From: Mesorhizobium sp. STM 4661
GTDB lineage: Bacteria > Pseudomonadota > Alphaproteobacteria > Rhizobiales > Rhizobiaceae
Assembly: GCF_000359125.1 (NCBI RefSeq)
Contig: NZ_CAAF010000038.1
Span: forward strand, 62,001-126,000
Length of the DNA stretch: 64,000 nt
Reading direction: 5' to 3'
This document shows positions 56,727-64,000 of the stretch, in pieces. Every line of letters starts with the position of its first letter. The stretch's first letter is position 1. Position numbers and translations under genes: made by a program. The notes under the pieces were generated by a model, which did no database searches, was not told the origin of the DNA, and worked only from the letters and a program-made list of their open reading frames with translations.

Positions 56727-57608
56727 TTGAAAGGCATTATCCTGGCCGGGGGCAGCGGAACCCGGCTCTATCCGCTGACACTGGCGGTTTCCAAGCAAAT
56801 CCTGCCGATATACGACAAGCCGATGATCTACTATCCGCTGAGCGTATTGATGCTCGCGGGTATCCGTGAGATTCTGGTCATCTCGACCCCGCGCGACCTG
56901 CCGGTTTTTAGGGATTTGCTCGGCGACGGTTCGGAGTTCGGGCTGGACATGTCCTATGCCGAGCAGCCGCATCCCAACGGCCTCGCGGAAGCCTTCATCA
57001 TTGGCCGCGACTTCATCGGCAACGACAGCGTCTCGATGATCCTCGGCGACAACATCTATTTCGGCGAAGGGCTATCGCAGCTCTGCCGCAAGGCGGCCGT
57101 GCGCAAAAGCGGTGCCTCGGTGTTCGCCTACCATGTCGAGGATCCGCAGCGCTATGGCGTGGTTTCGTTCGACAAGGTCAGTGGCTCCGCTTTGACGATC
57201 GAGGAAAAACCGCAAGCGCCGAAGTCGAATTGGGCTATCACCGGCCTCTATTTCTACGACAACGATGTCGTGAACATAGCCCCGACGATCCGGCCCTCGG
57301 CGCGTGGCGAGCTCGAGATCACGGCGGTCAACAACGTCTACCTCGAACGCGGGCAGTTGCAGGTTCATCAACTTGGCCGCGGCTATGCCTGGCTCGACAC
57401 CGGCACCCATGACAGTTTGCATGAAGCCTCTTCCTTCGTGCGCACCATCGAACATCGCCAGGGCATCAAGGTCGCCTGTCCGGAGGAGATCGCTTTCGAG
57501 CAGGGCTGGCTGACGGCTGACAAGGTTCTGCAGCGCGCTGCCCGCCTGGGAAAGAACGACTATGCCGCCTATTTGCGCCGGCGCGTCGTCGAACTGACGG
57601 AGAACTAG
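56727..57608 (+). CDS. rfbA: Glucose-1-phosphate thymidylyltransferase
   Basis: The 293-residue enzyme starts [20 protein letters not shown] with [20 protein letters not shown], then [20 protein letters not shown] and [13 protein letters not shown]. This is the RmlA signature. It makes dTDP-glucose from dTTP and glucose-1-P, the first step to dTDP-L-rhamnose. TTG 56727 gives the canonical N terminus (TTG 56724 is adjacent), with AGGAGA upstream. rfbC follows directly. Confidence 0.97.
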   Translation: MKGIILAGGSGTRLYPLTLAVSKQILPIYDKPMIYYPLSVLMLAGIREILVISTPRDLPVFRDLLGDGSEFGLDMSYAEQPHPNGLAEAFIIGRDFIGNDSVSMILGDNIYFGEGLSQLCRKAAVRKSGASVFAYHVEDPQRYGVVSFDKVSGSALTIEEKPQAPKSNWAITGLYFYDNDVVNIAPTIRPSARGELEITAVNNVYLERGQLQVHQLGRGYAWLDTGTHDSLHEASSFVRTIEHRQGIKVACPEEIAFEQGWLTADKVLQRAARLGKNDYAAYLRRRVVELTEN

Positions 57609-58163
57609 GTGCTGGAGATCAGGCCGCTCGGTCTCGATGGCGTGCTGGAGATCGTCCCGAAGCGCTTCGGCGACGCCCGGGGGTTCTTTGTCGAAACCTA
57701 CAATGAAGAGCGTTTTTCAGAGGCAGGCATCGATCTGCGTTTCATCCAGGACAATCACTCCTATTCCGCCGCCGCCGGTGTTTTGAGGGGGCTTCACTAT
57801 CAACTTTCCCCACGCGCCCAGGACAAGCTGCTGCGCGTTGTCCGCGGCAGGATTCTTGATGTCGCGGTCGACATTCGCCGCAGCTCGAAGACATTCGGAA
57901 AATGGGTCGCCCTGGAGATCTCCGCCGAAAAGGGCAATCAAATCCTGGTGCCGAGAGGCTTCGCGCACGGTTTCGTCACGCTCGCACCGGATACCGAGGT
58001 GCTGTATAAGGTCACCGAACTTTATTCGCCGCAGCATGATCGATCCATCCGTTTCGACGATCCCGCCATCGGCATCGAATGGCCATCGCTATCGGGCGGA
58101 TTTCAACTGTCGGACAAGGACCTCAAGGCGCCGACACTCGCTGCCGCGGAGGTGTTTGCATGA
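57609..58163 (+). CDS. rfbC: dTDP-4-dehydrorhamnose 3,5-epimerase
   Basis: The 184-residue cupin enzyme has DARGFFVETYNEERF, FIQDNHSYS, VLRGLHYQLSP, QDKLLRVVRGRILDVAVDIR, VPRGFAHGFVTL and TELYSPQHDRSIRFDDP. It is of full family length. It epimerises dTDP-4-keto-6-deoxyglucose at C3 and C5. A GTG start immediately follows the rfbA stop. Confidence 0.97.
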   Translation: MLEIRPLGLDGVLEIVPKRFGDARGFFVETYNEERFSEAGIDLRFIQDNHSYSAAAGVLRGLHYQLSPRAQDKLLRVVRGRILDVAVDIRRSSKTFGKWVALEISAEKGNQILVPRGFAHGFVTLAPDTEVLYKVTELYSPQHDRSIRFDDPAIGIEWPSLSGGFQLSDKDLKAPTLAAAEVFA

Positions 58164-58181
58164 GGGGTGCTCGCCCTCCTA

Positions 58182-58230
58182 ATGCATGTCGCGCAAAAGT
58201 GCGCAGCGGTTTTGCGATAACGACATGCAT
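58182..58230. repeat. Intergenic palindrome (RIME-like), element 1
   Basis: The arms atgcatgtcg (58182-58191) and cgacatgcat (58221-58230) are perfect. Inside them a second pair cgcaaaa / ttttgcg (58192-58198 and 58210-58216) also matches. It lies between rfbC and rfbB. The look is that of the dispersed rhizobial intergenic palindromes. Confidence 0.75.
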
Positions 58231-58244
58231 AAGAACAAGAACTT

Positions 58245-58284
58245 AAAGCGCGTCGCATGAATCCGTTCAATCGCGACGCGCTTT
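58245..58284. repeat. Intergenic palindrome (RIME-like), element 2
   Basis: The arms aaagcgcgtcgc (58245-58256) and gcgacgcgcttt (58273-58284) form a perfect 12-bp stem with a 16-base loop. A related half, cgcgtcgcgctttag, occurs at about 56370. Together with element 1 it fills nearly all of the rfbC-rfbB gap. Confidence 0.75.
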
Positions 58285-58309
58285 AGGGTGATGGCATGAG
58301 GAGTGAGGT

Positions 58310-59380
58310 ATGAATTTTCTGGTGACCGGGGGTGCCGGTTTCATCGGCTCGGCCGTGTGCCGGCATTTGTGCGCCAATCCGGCCTACCGCTTGACCAATC
58401 TCGACAAGCTCACCTATGCCGGGAACCTCGCCTCGCTGCGGTCGATCGAGCGCGCGCGCAATTACAGATTTGAACACGCCGACATCTGTGACGACAGGAC
58501 GATCCTGGAGGTGCTGCATCGCGACGATATCGACATCGTCATGCATCTCGCCGCCGAGAGCCATGTCGACCGGTCGATCGACGGGCCGGGAACATTCATC
58601 GAGACCAATATCGTCGGCACCTACCGAATGCTCAACTCGGCCCTGGAATATTGGCGCGGACTTCCCGACGCTAAGAAAGGCCAGTTTCGCTTCCATCATG
58701 TTTCGACCGACGAGGTGTTCGGCGACCTGCCTTTCGACGGCGGCGTCTTCACCGAACAGACGCCCTATGCGCCATCTTCGCCCTATTCGGCGTCGAAGGC
58801 CGCGTCCGATCATCTGGTGCGCGCATGGCACGACACCTACGGCCTGCCGGTCGTCCTGTCGAACTGTTCCAACAACTACGGTCCGTTCCATTTCCCCGAA
58901 AAACTGATCCCGCTCGTCATTTTGAACGCGCTCGACGAAAAACCGCTACCGGTCTACGGCGCCGGCGCGAACGTCCGCGACTGGCTTTTCGTCGAGGACC
59001 ATGCGCGCGCCCTGGCCATGGTCGCGACGCGCGGCGCGGTCGGCGAGAGCTACAATGTCGGCGGCGGCTCGGAACGCACCAATCTGGCGGTGGTGGAGGC
59101 GATCTGCGATAGTCTCGATAACAGGCGGCCGCGCTCCGCCGGCCGGCGCTATCGCGATCTCATCACCTTCGTCGCTGACCGCCCGGGCCATGACCGGCGC
59201 TACGCGATCGACGCCTCGAAGATCGAGCGCGATCTCGGCTGGACGCCGCGCGAGAGCTTCGACAGCGGCCTCGCCAGGACGGTCGACTGGTACCTGCAGA
59301 ACGAATGGTGGTGGGGCCCGATCCGCCGCGAGCGCTATGCCGGCGAGCGGCTGGGCGACGCGCGCAAGGGTGCCGCGTGA
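58310..59380 (+). CDS. rfbB: dTDP-glucose 4,6-dehydratase
   Basis: The 356-residue SDR has [83 protein letters not shown] and [18 protein letters not shown], all diagnostic for RmlB. It forms dTDP-4-keto-6-deoxyglucose. The stop overlaps the rfbD GTG start. The gene order rfbA-rfbC-rfbB-rfbD with palindromes in the C-B gap is notable. Confidence 0.97.
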   Translation: MNFLVTGGAGFIGSAVCRHLCANPAYRLTNLDKLTYAGNLASLRSIERARNYRFEHADICDDRTILEVLHRDDIDIVMHLAAESHVDRSIDGPGTFIETNIVGTYRMLNSALEYWRGLPDAKKGQFRFHHVSTDEVFGDLPFDGGVFTEQTPYAPSSPYSASKAASDHLVRAWHDTYGLPVVLSNCSNNYGPFHFPEKLIPLVILNALDEKPLPVYGAGANVRDWLFVEDHARALAMVATRGAVGESYNVGGGSERTNLAVVEAICDSLDNRRPRSAGRRYRDLITFVADRPGHDRRYAIDASKIERDLGWTPRESFDSGLARTVDWYLQNEWWWGPIRRERYAGERLGDARKGAA

Positions 59381-60264
59381 GGCTTGTCGTCACCGGACGC
59401 GACGGGCAGGTCGTAAGAAGCCTCGTCGAGCGTGCGCACGCGCACACGGAGTTCGAGGTTATTGCGCTCGGCAGGCCTGAACTCGACCTGGCGAAGCCGG
59501 AGACGATCGCACCGGCGCTGGCAATCGCCAGGCCCGACCTGGTCGTGTCCGCCGCCGCCTACACCGCGGTCGACCATGCCGAGGACGAACCGGACCTTGC
59601 CTTTGCCGTCAACGGCGCCGGCGCCGGTCATGTCGCCGAAGCCGCGGCAGGGCTTGGCGTTCCCGTCATCCATCTGTCGACCGACTATGTCTTCGACGGA
59701 AGCGGCGAGGGGGCCTATAGCGAAGATGATGAACCCGCTCCGCGCAACGTCTACGGCGCCTCGAAGCTGGCTGGCGAGCAGGCGGTCGCCAAGGCCAACC
59801 CGCGTCACCTCATCCTGCGCACGGCATGGGTCTACAGCCCGTTCGGCAGGAATTTCGTCAAGACGATGCTGAAGCTGGCAGCGGATCGCGACGAGATAGC
59901 GGTGGTGGCCGACCAGTGGGGAAATCCCACTTCGGCCCTCGATATTGCCGACGCGCTCCTGCATTCGGCGGCGATGCTGCGTGGCAACAAGGGCTTTGCT
60001 TCCTTCGGCGTCTATCATCTGGCGGGAACCGGCGAGACCAACTGGAGTGGCTTCGCCCGTCATATCCTGGACACAAGCCAGGCGTTTGGCGGCCCCTATG
60101 CGCGGGTTCGGGATATCGCCACTGTGGATTATCCGACCAAGGCGCAGCGCCCCCGAAATTCGCGCCTGGCGACGCAAAAATTCGCGACCGCATTTGGATG
60201 GGTAGCTCCGGGCTGGCGCGAGTCGACAGAGGAGGTGGAACGATGTCTTCTTCGGCCTGCTTGA
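59377..60264 (+). CDS. rfbD: dTDP-4-dehydrorhamnose reductase
   Basis: The 295-residue SDR has [90 protein letters not shown] and [19 protein letters not shown]. It completes dTDP-L-rhamnose. The GTG at 59377 overlaps the rfbB stop; the in-frame ATG at 59305 is inside rfbB. A decayed second copy of its 3' half lies at 62690-63165. Confidence 0.96.
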   Translation: MRLVVTGRDGQVVRSLVERAHAHTEFEVIALGRPELDLAKPETIAPALAIARPDLVVSAAAYTAVDHAEDEPDLAFAVNGAGAGHVAEAAAGLGVPVIHLSTDYVFDGSGEGAYSEDDEPAPRNVYGASKLAGEQAVAKANPRHLILRTAWVYSPFGRNFVKTMLKLAADRDEIAVVADQWGNPTSALDIADALLHSAAMLRGNKGFASFGVYHLAGTGETNWSGFARHILDTSQAFGGPYARVRDIATVDYPTKAQRPRNSRLATQKFATAFGWVAPGWRESTEEVERCLLRPA

Positions 60265-60314
60265 GAATTGCCCGTTGTGGCAACAATGCGCTTACCGGGG
60301 CCTGAAAGACAGCG

Positions 60315-61385
60315 ATGATTCCTTTCACTTCGACGACATTCAGATTTCCTGACCTCGTAGCTCCGTCTGCATGGGTGGAGCATGTTCCATTCATGTTCTG
60401 GCTGATCGATGCGCTCCGACCGCTCCGGTTTGTCGAGCTTGGCACGCATGCAGGGGTCTCCTATTGTGCCGCCTGCCAAGCCATCGAGCTGTTGGGTCTC
60501 CACTGCAGTAGCTATGCAATCGACACCTGGAAGGGTGACGAGCATGCTGGGTTTTACGACGAGGAGGTCTACTCCAATCTGGCCGCCTACCACGCTCCCA
60601 AATATGCGGCTTTCTCCAGTCTCGTACGGTCGACTTTCGACGCGGCCGTTGACCATTTCGAGGACGCCAGCATCGACCTGTTGCACATTGACGGTCTCCA
60701 CACTTACGACGCTGTTCGCCATGACTTCGAGACCTGGCGGCCAAAGTTGACGCAAAACGCCATTGTGCTCTTTCACGACACGAATGTGCGCGAGCGCGAT
60801 TTCGGCGTCTCTCGTCTCTGGAGCGAAGTCTCGGCGGGTCGGCCGCATTTCGAGTTCCTGCATGGGTACGGCCTGGGTGTGCTGGGAATTGGCGACAGCT
60901 ACCCAAAGGCGATCGAGGCGTTATTCGCTGCCGGCGACCAAGATGATGCTCGCGAAGCTGTACGAACCGCTTTCGCCCATCTCGGGCAGGCAGTCGCCCG
61001 ACGCGGGGATACGGCCTATGCGCTAAGGCAGGCGGAAGCGCAATTTGCGTTCAGCCGCGAAGAATGGCAGCGAGAGATCGAGCAGCGCGGCATCGAGATC
61101 GCTACGTTGGAGACCGAGCGCGAGCAGGTGACCGCACAGGCGCGCGAGCGCGAGGCCCAGTTTGCACTGGATCGAGAAGAATGGCAGCGACAGGTCGAAG
61201 GCCGCGACAACGAGATTGTACGGTCGCAAGCGCTGGCGAGCGCTCTTGAGGCAAAACTAACGCAAAGCGAGCTCGCTGCCCAGGAACTCAAGGACTCAAC
61301 GAGTTGGCGAATTACTGGCCCGTTGCGAACGCTTTCAATGAATATCAGGTGGTTACTGCGGAATGTACGTCGGGCGGGTGGCTAA
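60315..61385 (+). CDS. SAM-dependent methyltransferase with C-terminal coiled coil
   Basis: The 356-residue protein has a Methyltransf_24-type core (FVELGTHAGVSYCAACQAIE, SYAIDTWKGDEHAG, IDLLHIDGLHTYDAVRHDFE, LFHDTNVRERDFGV). From about 235 a charged coiled coil follows (two similar units FSREEWQREIEQRG and LDREEWQRQVEGRD). It ends with STSWRITGPLR, a tail often found on bacterial polysaccharide glycosyl- and methyltransferases. It probably methylates the polymer or its precursor; the coiled coil may act as a measuring or assembly device. Confidence 0.85.
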   Translation: MIPFTSTTFRFPDLVAPSAWVEHVPFMFWLIDALRPLRFVELGTHAGVSYCAACQAIELLGLHCSSYAIDTWKGDEHAGFYDEEVYSNLAAYHAPKYAAFSSLVRSTFDAAVDHFEDASIDLLHIDGLHTYDAVRHDFETWRPKLTQNAIVLFHDTNVRERDFGVSRLWSEVSAGRPHFEFLHGYGLGVLGIGDSYPKAIEALFAAGDQDDAREAVRTAFAHLGQAVARRGDTAYALRQAEAQFAFSREEWQREIEQRGIEIATLETEREQVTAQAREREAQFALDREEWQRQVEGRDNEIVRSQALASALEAKLTQSELAAQELKDSTSWRITGPLRTLSMNIRWLLRNVRRAGG

Positions 61386-61400
61386 ATTTAGAATAAACAT

Positions 61401-62399
61401 CTAGGAGGTCTTTCGCCTTTCCAGAAACCGTTCGAAAAAGTACCGGACAAAGGTAGTCAATCGCGGATAACGGCGCACAAGGTGGCTCAGATATCTCGCC
61501 GTTCTCCAGCTTTTCGAAGCCCTGATCGCCCTCAATCGGCTTATTTTTGCATTGATGATAGAAGCGAATTCTCGCGCCTGATCGGTCAAATTTTTGCTGT
61601 GGATTCGGGCTTGCTCGGCCAGCGCCTCGCGTTGTTGCGCCAGGGCGGTTTCAAGTTCGCGAAGACGATCCTCCAGTGGCATCAGCGACGCGAAGGGGAG
61701 CCGCATGCCATTCTCGAGATCGCGATCGTTGTCAAGCCAACGTCCATGGAACCAGGAGTCCAAATTGTCGATGTGCATGACCTCTGGTTTCAGTTCAGCT
61801 TTTCGAAACGCGTAGTTCATCGATAACTGATCGCGTCGAGCATATCGTTGAACATGCGCGTTCCATATCTCCAGCATGTTGCACACAGTCGGGTCGGTAT
61901 GGTCGCGCAATAGGATTCCGCCCCAAAACGGCTTTTCCAGCAGCACTTCCGGACACTCAATCTGATAGTGATTGAGCTGTTCAAAGATTCGGCTCTGATC
62001 GTCCAGACCAAGCCGAGACACCTCGACAAATTCGTCCAGTACAGTTTCTCGAAAACTGTGAGCGGCAACGCTGAACCCGGATTCACTCCAATATCGTTCA
62101 ACGATCGTTTCCGGCGTTTCCTTGAGAATTACGGTGTTATCGATATAGAGTGACCCGTCGAAATCGGGCAAGTGGAGGTGAGGGCGAAGCTTTAGGTCAC
62201 GCTGGCTTCGAATTGGGTCCATCCCGAAGGTGGGCAAAACCAGTCGAATTTGCCATGTATCGCTCTTCAGATCGGGATCATCGGTTAAGCACACAAAGGG
62301 AATTTTTGAACACGACGCGACCGGCTGATCGTTGAGCTGCTCGTACTTTCCTATCATCGTCATATAGACACAAAATGACTTTGTGACTTGACGTTTCAT
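61401..62399 (-). CDS. DUF616-family (glycosyltransferase-like) protein with coiled-coil tail
   Basis: The 332-residue protein starts SFCVYMTMIGKYEQLNDQ, with PFVCLTDDP, RSQRDLKLRPHLHLPDFDGS, LYIDNTVIL and FWGGILLRDHTDP. These match the DUF616/TOD1-like putative glycosyltransferases. A coiled coil (RLRELETALAQQREALAEQA) and the tail RAIRASKSWRTARYLSHLVR follow, similar to the SWR tail of the preceding protein. It is antisense to the locus. Its specificity is unknown. Confidence 0.8.
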   Translation of the reverse strand: MKRQVTKSFCVYMTMIGKYEQLNDQPVASCSKIPFVCLTDDPDLKSDTWQIRLVLPTFGMDPIRSQRDLKLRPHLHLPDFDGSLYIDNTVILKETPETIVERYWSESGFSVAAHSFRETVLDEFVEVSRLGLDDQSRIFEQLNHYQIECPEVLLEKPFWGGILLRDHTDPTVCNMLEIWNAHVQRYARRDQLSMNYAFRKAELKPEVMHIDNLDSWFHGRWLDNDRDLENGMRLPFASLMPLEDRLRELETALAQQREALAEQARIHSKNLTDQAREFASIINAKISRLRAIRASKSWRTARYLSHLVRRYPRLTTFVRYFFERFLERRKTS

Positions 62400-62689
62400 C
62401 GAGCCACCTTCACCGAGCCGGAGTGATCGGAATCCTCTGAACTTCGATCAAGCCGAATCGAAACCGGCGTTGGCGAGACGCGCACTGGCGAGACACAGAT
62501 CAAAATGTTCTCCCTTCTCGTCGGTTCTGGATCTCTTCCAAGGGACATGGGACATGCTTATGAGCGACCGACAGGCTCCGCTCAAGCGCATAGGCTCCGA
62601 AGCGGGTTTGTATCTGGTGATGATCATTGGCCATCTTGGCGTAAAGAGCCATATCCGGTCGATCAACAGGTCGGACGCGCCCACCGATG
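62400..62689. other. Gap without recognised gene
   Basis: About 290 bp between the DUF616 gene start and the rfbD relic. It must contain the promoter of the minus-strand gene. A 78-codon minus frame at 62448-62684 has no family traits. Confidence 0.45.
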
Positions 62690-63165
62690 CCTATGTCTTG
62701 GAAACCGCCGAATGCTCAATCACCCCGGACTTGCCTTTGCCACTGCCAGCGTCGATACCGGTCGCGTAGCCGTTGCGGCCGCAAGCACCCGCGCGCCGGC
62801 GATCCTCCGCCATTGTATCTTCGCCGAAGTGAGGAAGTCCTATCTCGGCCCTTGATATTGCCTTCAAAATCCTCCATGTCGCCGCGACCATGCAAGACGA
62901 CGCGAATTTTGGCCGTTGCGGCTCCTGCCGCCTGGCGGGAGCGGTGAGATCAACTTGAGCGGATTCACGTGTCATATCCTGGACACAAGCCAAGTGCTTG
63001 ATCGTCGTTACTGCGTCGTGAAGGACATATCCACAGGCGACCATCCGACCAAGGCACGCAGCCCCGCAACTCCGGCCCGTCAACGGCGAAATTTATCACG
63101 ACATTCGGATGAAATGCGCTCGATCGGCGGCAATCGTCGGAACAGGTTGTATATCGTCGCCTCGT
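62690..63165 (+). pseudogene. Decayed rfbD (dTDP-4-dehydrorhamnose reductase) copy, 3' half
   Basis: Several stretches line up in order with rfbD at 59377-60264 but with frame breaks. Examples are SALDIAFKILHVAATMQDDA (rfbD has [20 protein letters not shown]) and SGFTCHILDTSQVLDRRY then KDIST-DHPTKA (rfbD has [18 protein letters not shown] then RDIAT-DYPTKA). The DNA identity is high around tcatatcctggacacaagcca. No 5' half is seen. It is a relic and cannot make a reductase. Confidence 0.8.
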
Positions 63166-63190
63166 CGAGGAGGCTTGGCAGGCTTCGAAC

Positions 63191-64000
63191 ATGAACAAGC
63201 TTCAGTCACCGGAAAATCTGCCCAATCCTGCACCCTGCCCGCAAGCAGCTAGCGTAGCGGCGCCGAAAGCGAAGTCGCTGGCTTCCAGGGTTTACGCCTA
63301 TCCCAGGGTGTTCGTGGTTTCCGTTCTGCACAGATTATATGTTTATTATCGTCGCTTGCCGATAGGTATTGAGAAGCGCCGAGCAATACATAAGATTATA
63401 TCGTTCGTATCTCCCAAGATACACACAAGACTTGGAAATATTGTATTCAATTATTGGGATTCTGGAAAAATAATTCCTTTAGTAAGGTCGCATGGCGATC
63501 AATTGGAGGTAGGTCAGACGGTTTTTTCGGTCGTCATCCCAATTTACGATCGTACTGATTTACTACGTGAGGCCATCGACTCTATATTGAATCAGTCATA
63601 TCAAAGCTTTGAGCTTATTCTTGTGACAGACGGATCTCCAAAGTCAACATTGGATATTGTAGATAGATATAAATCGCTATCGAAGGTTAGAGTTTTCCAC
63701 TTTCCAAAAAGCTCCGGCACCGCAGTGCGTGGTCGAAATAAAGGGATATTGGAATCGAGGGGTGAATATATCTCATTTCTGGACAGTGATGATATTGCTG
63801 ATCGAGACAGGCTTGAGATAACGCTTTCAGCCATGAGTAATGGTAACGATGTCGTATATGGCGCGTGGCGTGCTAAAATCGATGGATCGAGAATTGTTGA
63901 CGGATTGAGTGACGGACAAGTTGTATTCAGCCCGCAATCTACCCCCGAAGAGCTCAAAAACATTTGCTTCCCGTGCCAAAGCACGGTGTCCGTTCGACGC
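63191..64000 (+). CDS. GT2-family glycosyltransferase, cut by window end
   Basis: 270 residues are visible. A basic N-terminal extension of about 110 residues (KSLASRVYAYPRVFVVSVLH, YYRRLPIGIEKRR) precedes the GT-A domain: FSVVIPIYDRTDLLREAIDS, LILVTDGSP, VRGRNKGILESRGEYISFLD with SDD as the metal-binding end. The frame is open to base 64000. The codons are much richer in A and T than in its neighbours, suggesting a recent arrival. It lies 26 bases after the rfbD relic. Confidence 0.88.
   Translation, partial: MNKLQSPENLPNPAPCPQAASVAAPKAKSLASRVYAYPRVFVVSVLHRLYVYYRRLPIGIEKRRAIHKIISFVSPKIHTRLGNIVFNYWDSGKIIPLVRSHGDQLEVGQTVFSVVIPIYDRTDLLREAIDSILNQSYQSFELILVTDGSPKSTLDIVDRYKSLSKVRVFHFPKSSGTAVRGRNKGILESRGEYISFLDSDDIADRDRLEITLSAMSNGNDVVYGAWRAKIDGSRIVDGLSDGQVVFSPQSTPEELKNICFPCQSTVSVRR

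Overview
The window looks like a piece of an alphaproteobacterial chromosome, most like Mesorhizobium or a close relative in the Hyphomicrobiales. This is inferred from the high GC content, the gene families (pyruvate phosphate dikinase, BioY, DUF1499, DUF427) and the style of the exopolysaccharide locus; no database search was possible.

Region 1 (about 49-13285) is a 13 kb island between two 73-bp identical direct repeats. Each repeat covers most of a tRNA-Gln(UUG) gene on the minus strand. No integrase is visible; only a siderophore-interacting-protein pseudogene sits at one end and an insertion-sequence transposase tail at the other. The cargo falls into two tightly overlapped blocks. The first (936-5776) encodes a zinc-ribbon methyltransferase, a GT4 glycosyltransferase, a nucleotidyltransferase and two NAD-dependent SDR enzymes. 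The second (6116-12007) encodes a sugar-phosphate cyclase of the dehydroquinate synthase/2-epi-5-epi-valiolone synthase superfamily, an unknown 95-residue protein, a GH4-like NAD-dependent enzyme, a ROK kinase, a zinc-type dehydrogenase and a TIM-barrel epimerase/isomerase. A secreted protein follows. Together these have the parts needed to make, phosphorylate, epimerise, activate and attach a carbocyclic sugar. No aminotransferase is present. This is the best candidate in the window for an undescribed pathway.

Region 2 (about 13300-24000) is ordinary chromosomal backbone: a VOC protein, ppdK, a frameshifted GT9 glycosyltransferase, an exported polysaccharide deacetylase, DUF427 and hypothetical proteins, an acyl-CoA synthetase, a DUF1499 membrane protein, an MBL-fold hydrolase and the biotin transporter bioY.

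Region 3 (24431 to the end) is a large surface-polysaccharide locus of the Wzx/Wzy type. It opens with a specialised NusG paralogue and an initiating sugar-phosphate transferase. It continues with gmd, GT2, GT4, GT11-like and CgeB-like glycosyltransferases, methyltransferases, a Wzx flippase, O-acyltransferases and an SGNH hydrolase, a polymerase-like membrane protein and a Tat-exported beta-helix protein. An unusual GDP-mannose pyrophosphorylase fused to an AGE-type isomerase follows. The export module is a CpsB/YwqE-type phosphatase, a Wza lipoprotein, a Wzc tyrosine-kinase-type copolymerase, a TPR-like protein and an O-antigen polymerase/ligase. Then come rfbA-rfbC-rfbB-rfbD for dTDP-L-rhamnose, a methyltransferase, a DUF616 protein and a GT2 gene cut by the window end. 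GDP-6-deoxyhexose and dTDP-rhamnose are therefore probable building blocks. Mosaic scars are frequent in this locus: an IS200/IS605 element beside a deleted VanZ gene, a hexapeptide acetyltransferase tail, an unidentified coding tail and a decayed second copy of the rfbD 3' half.
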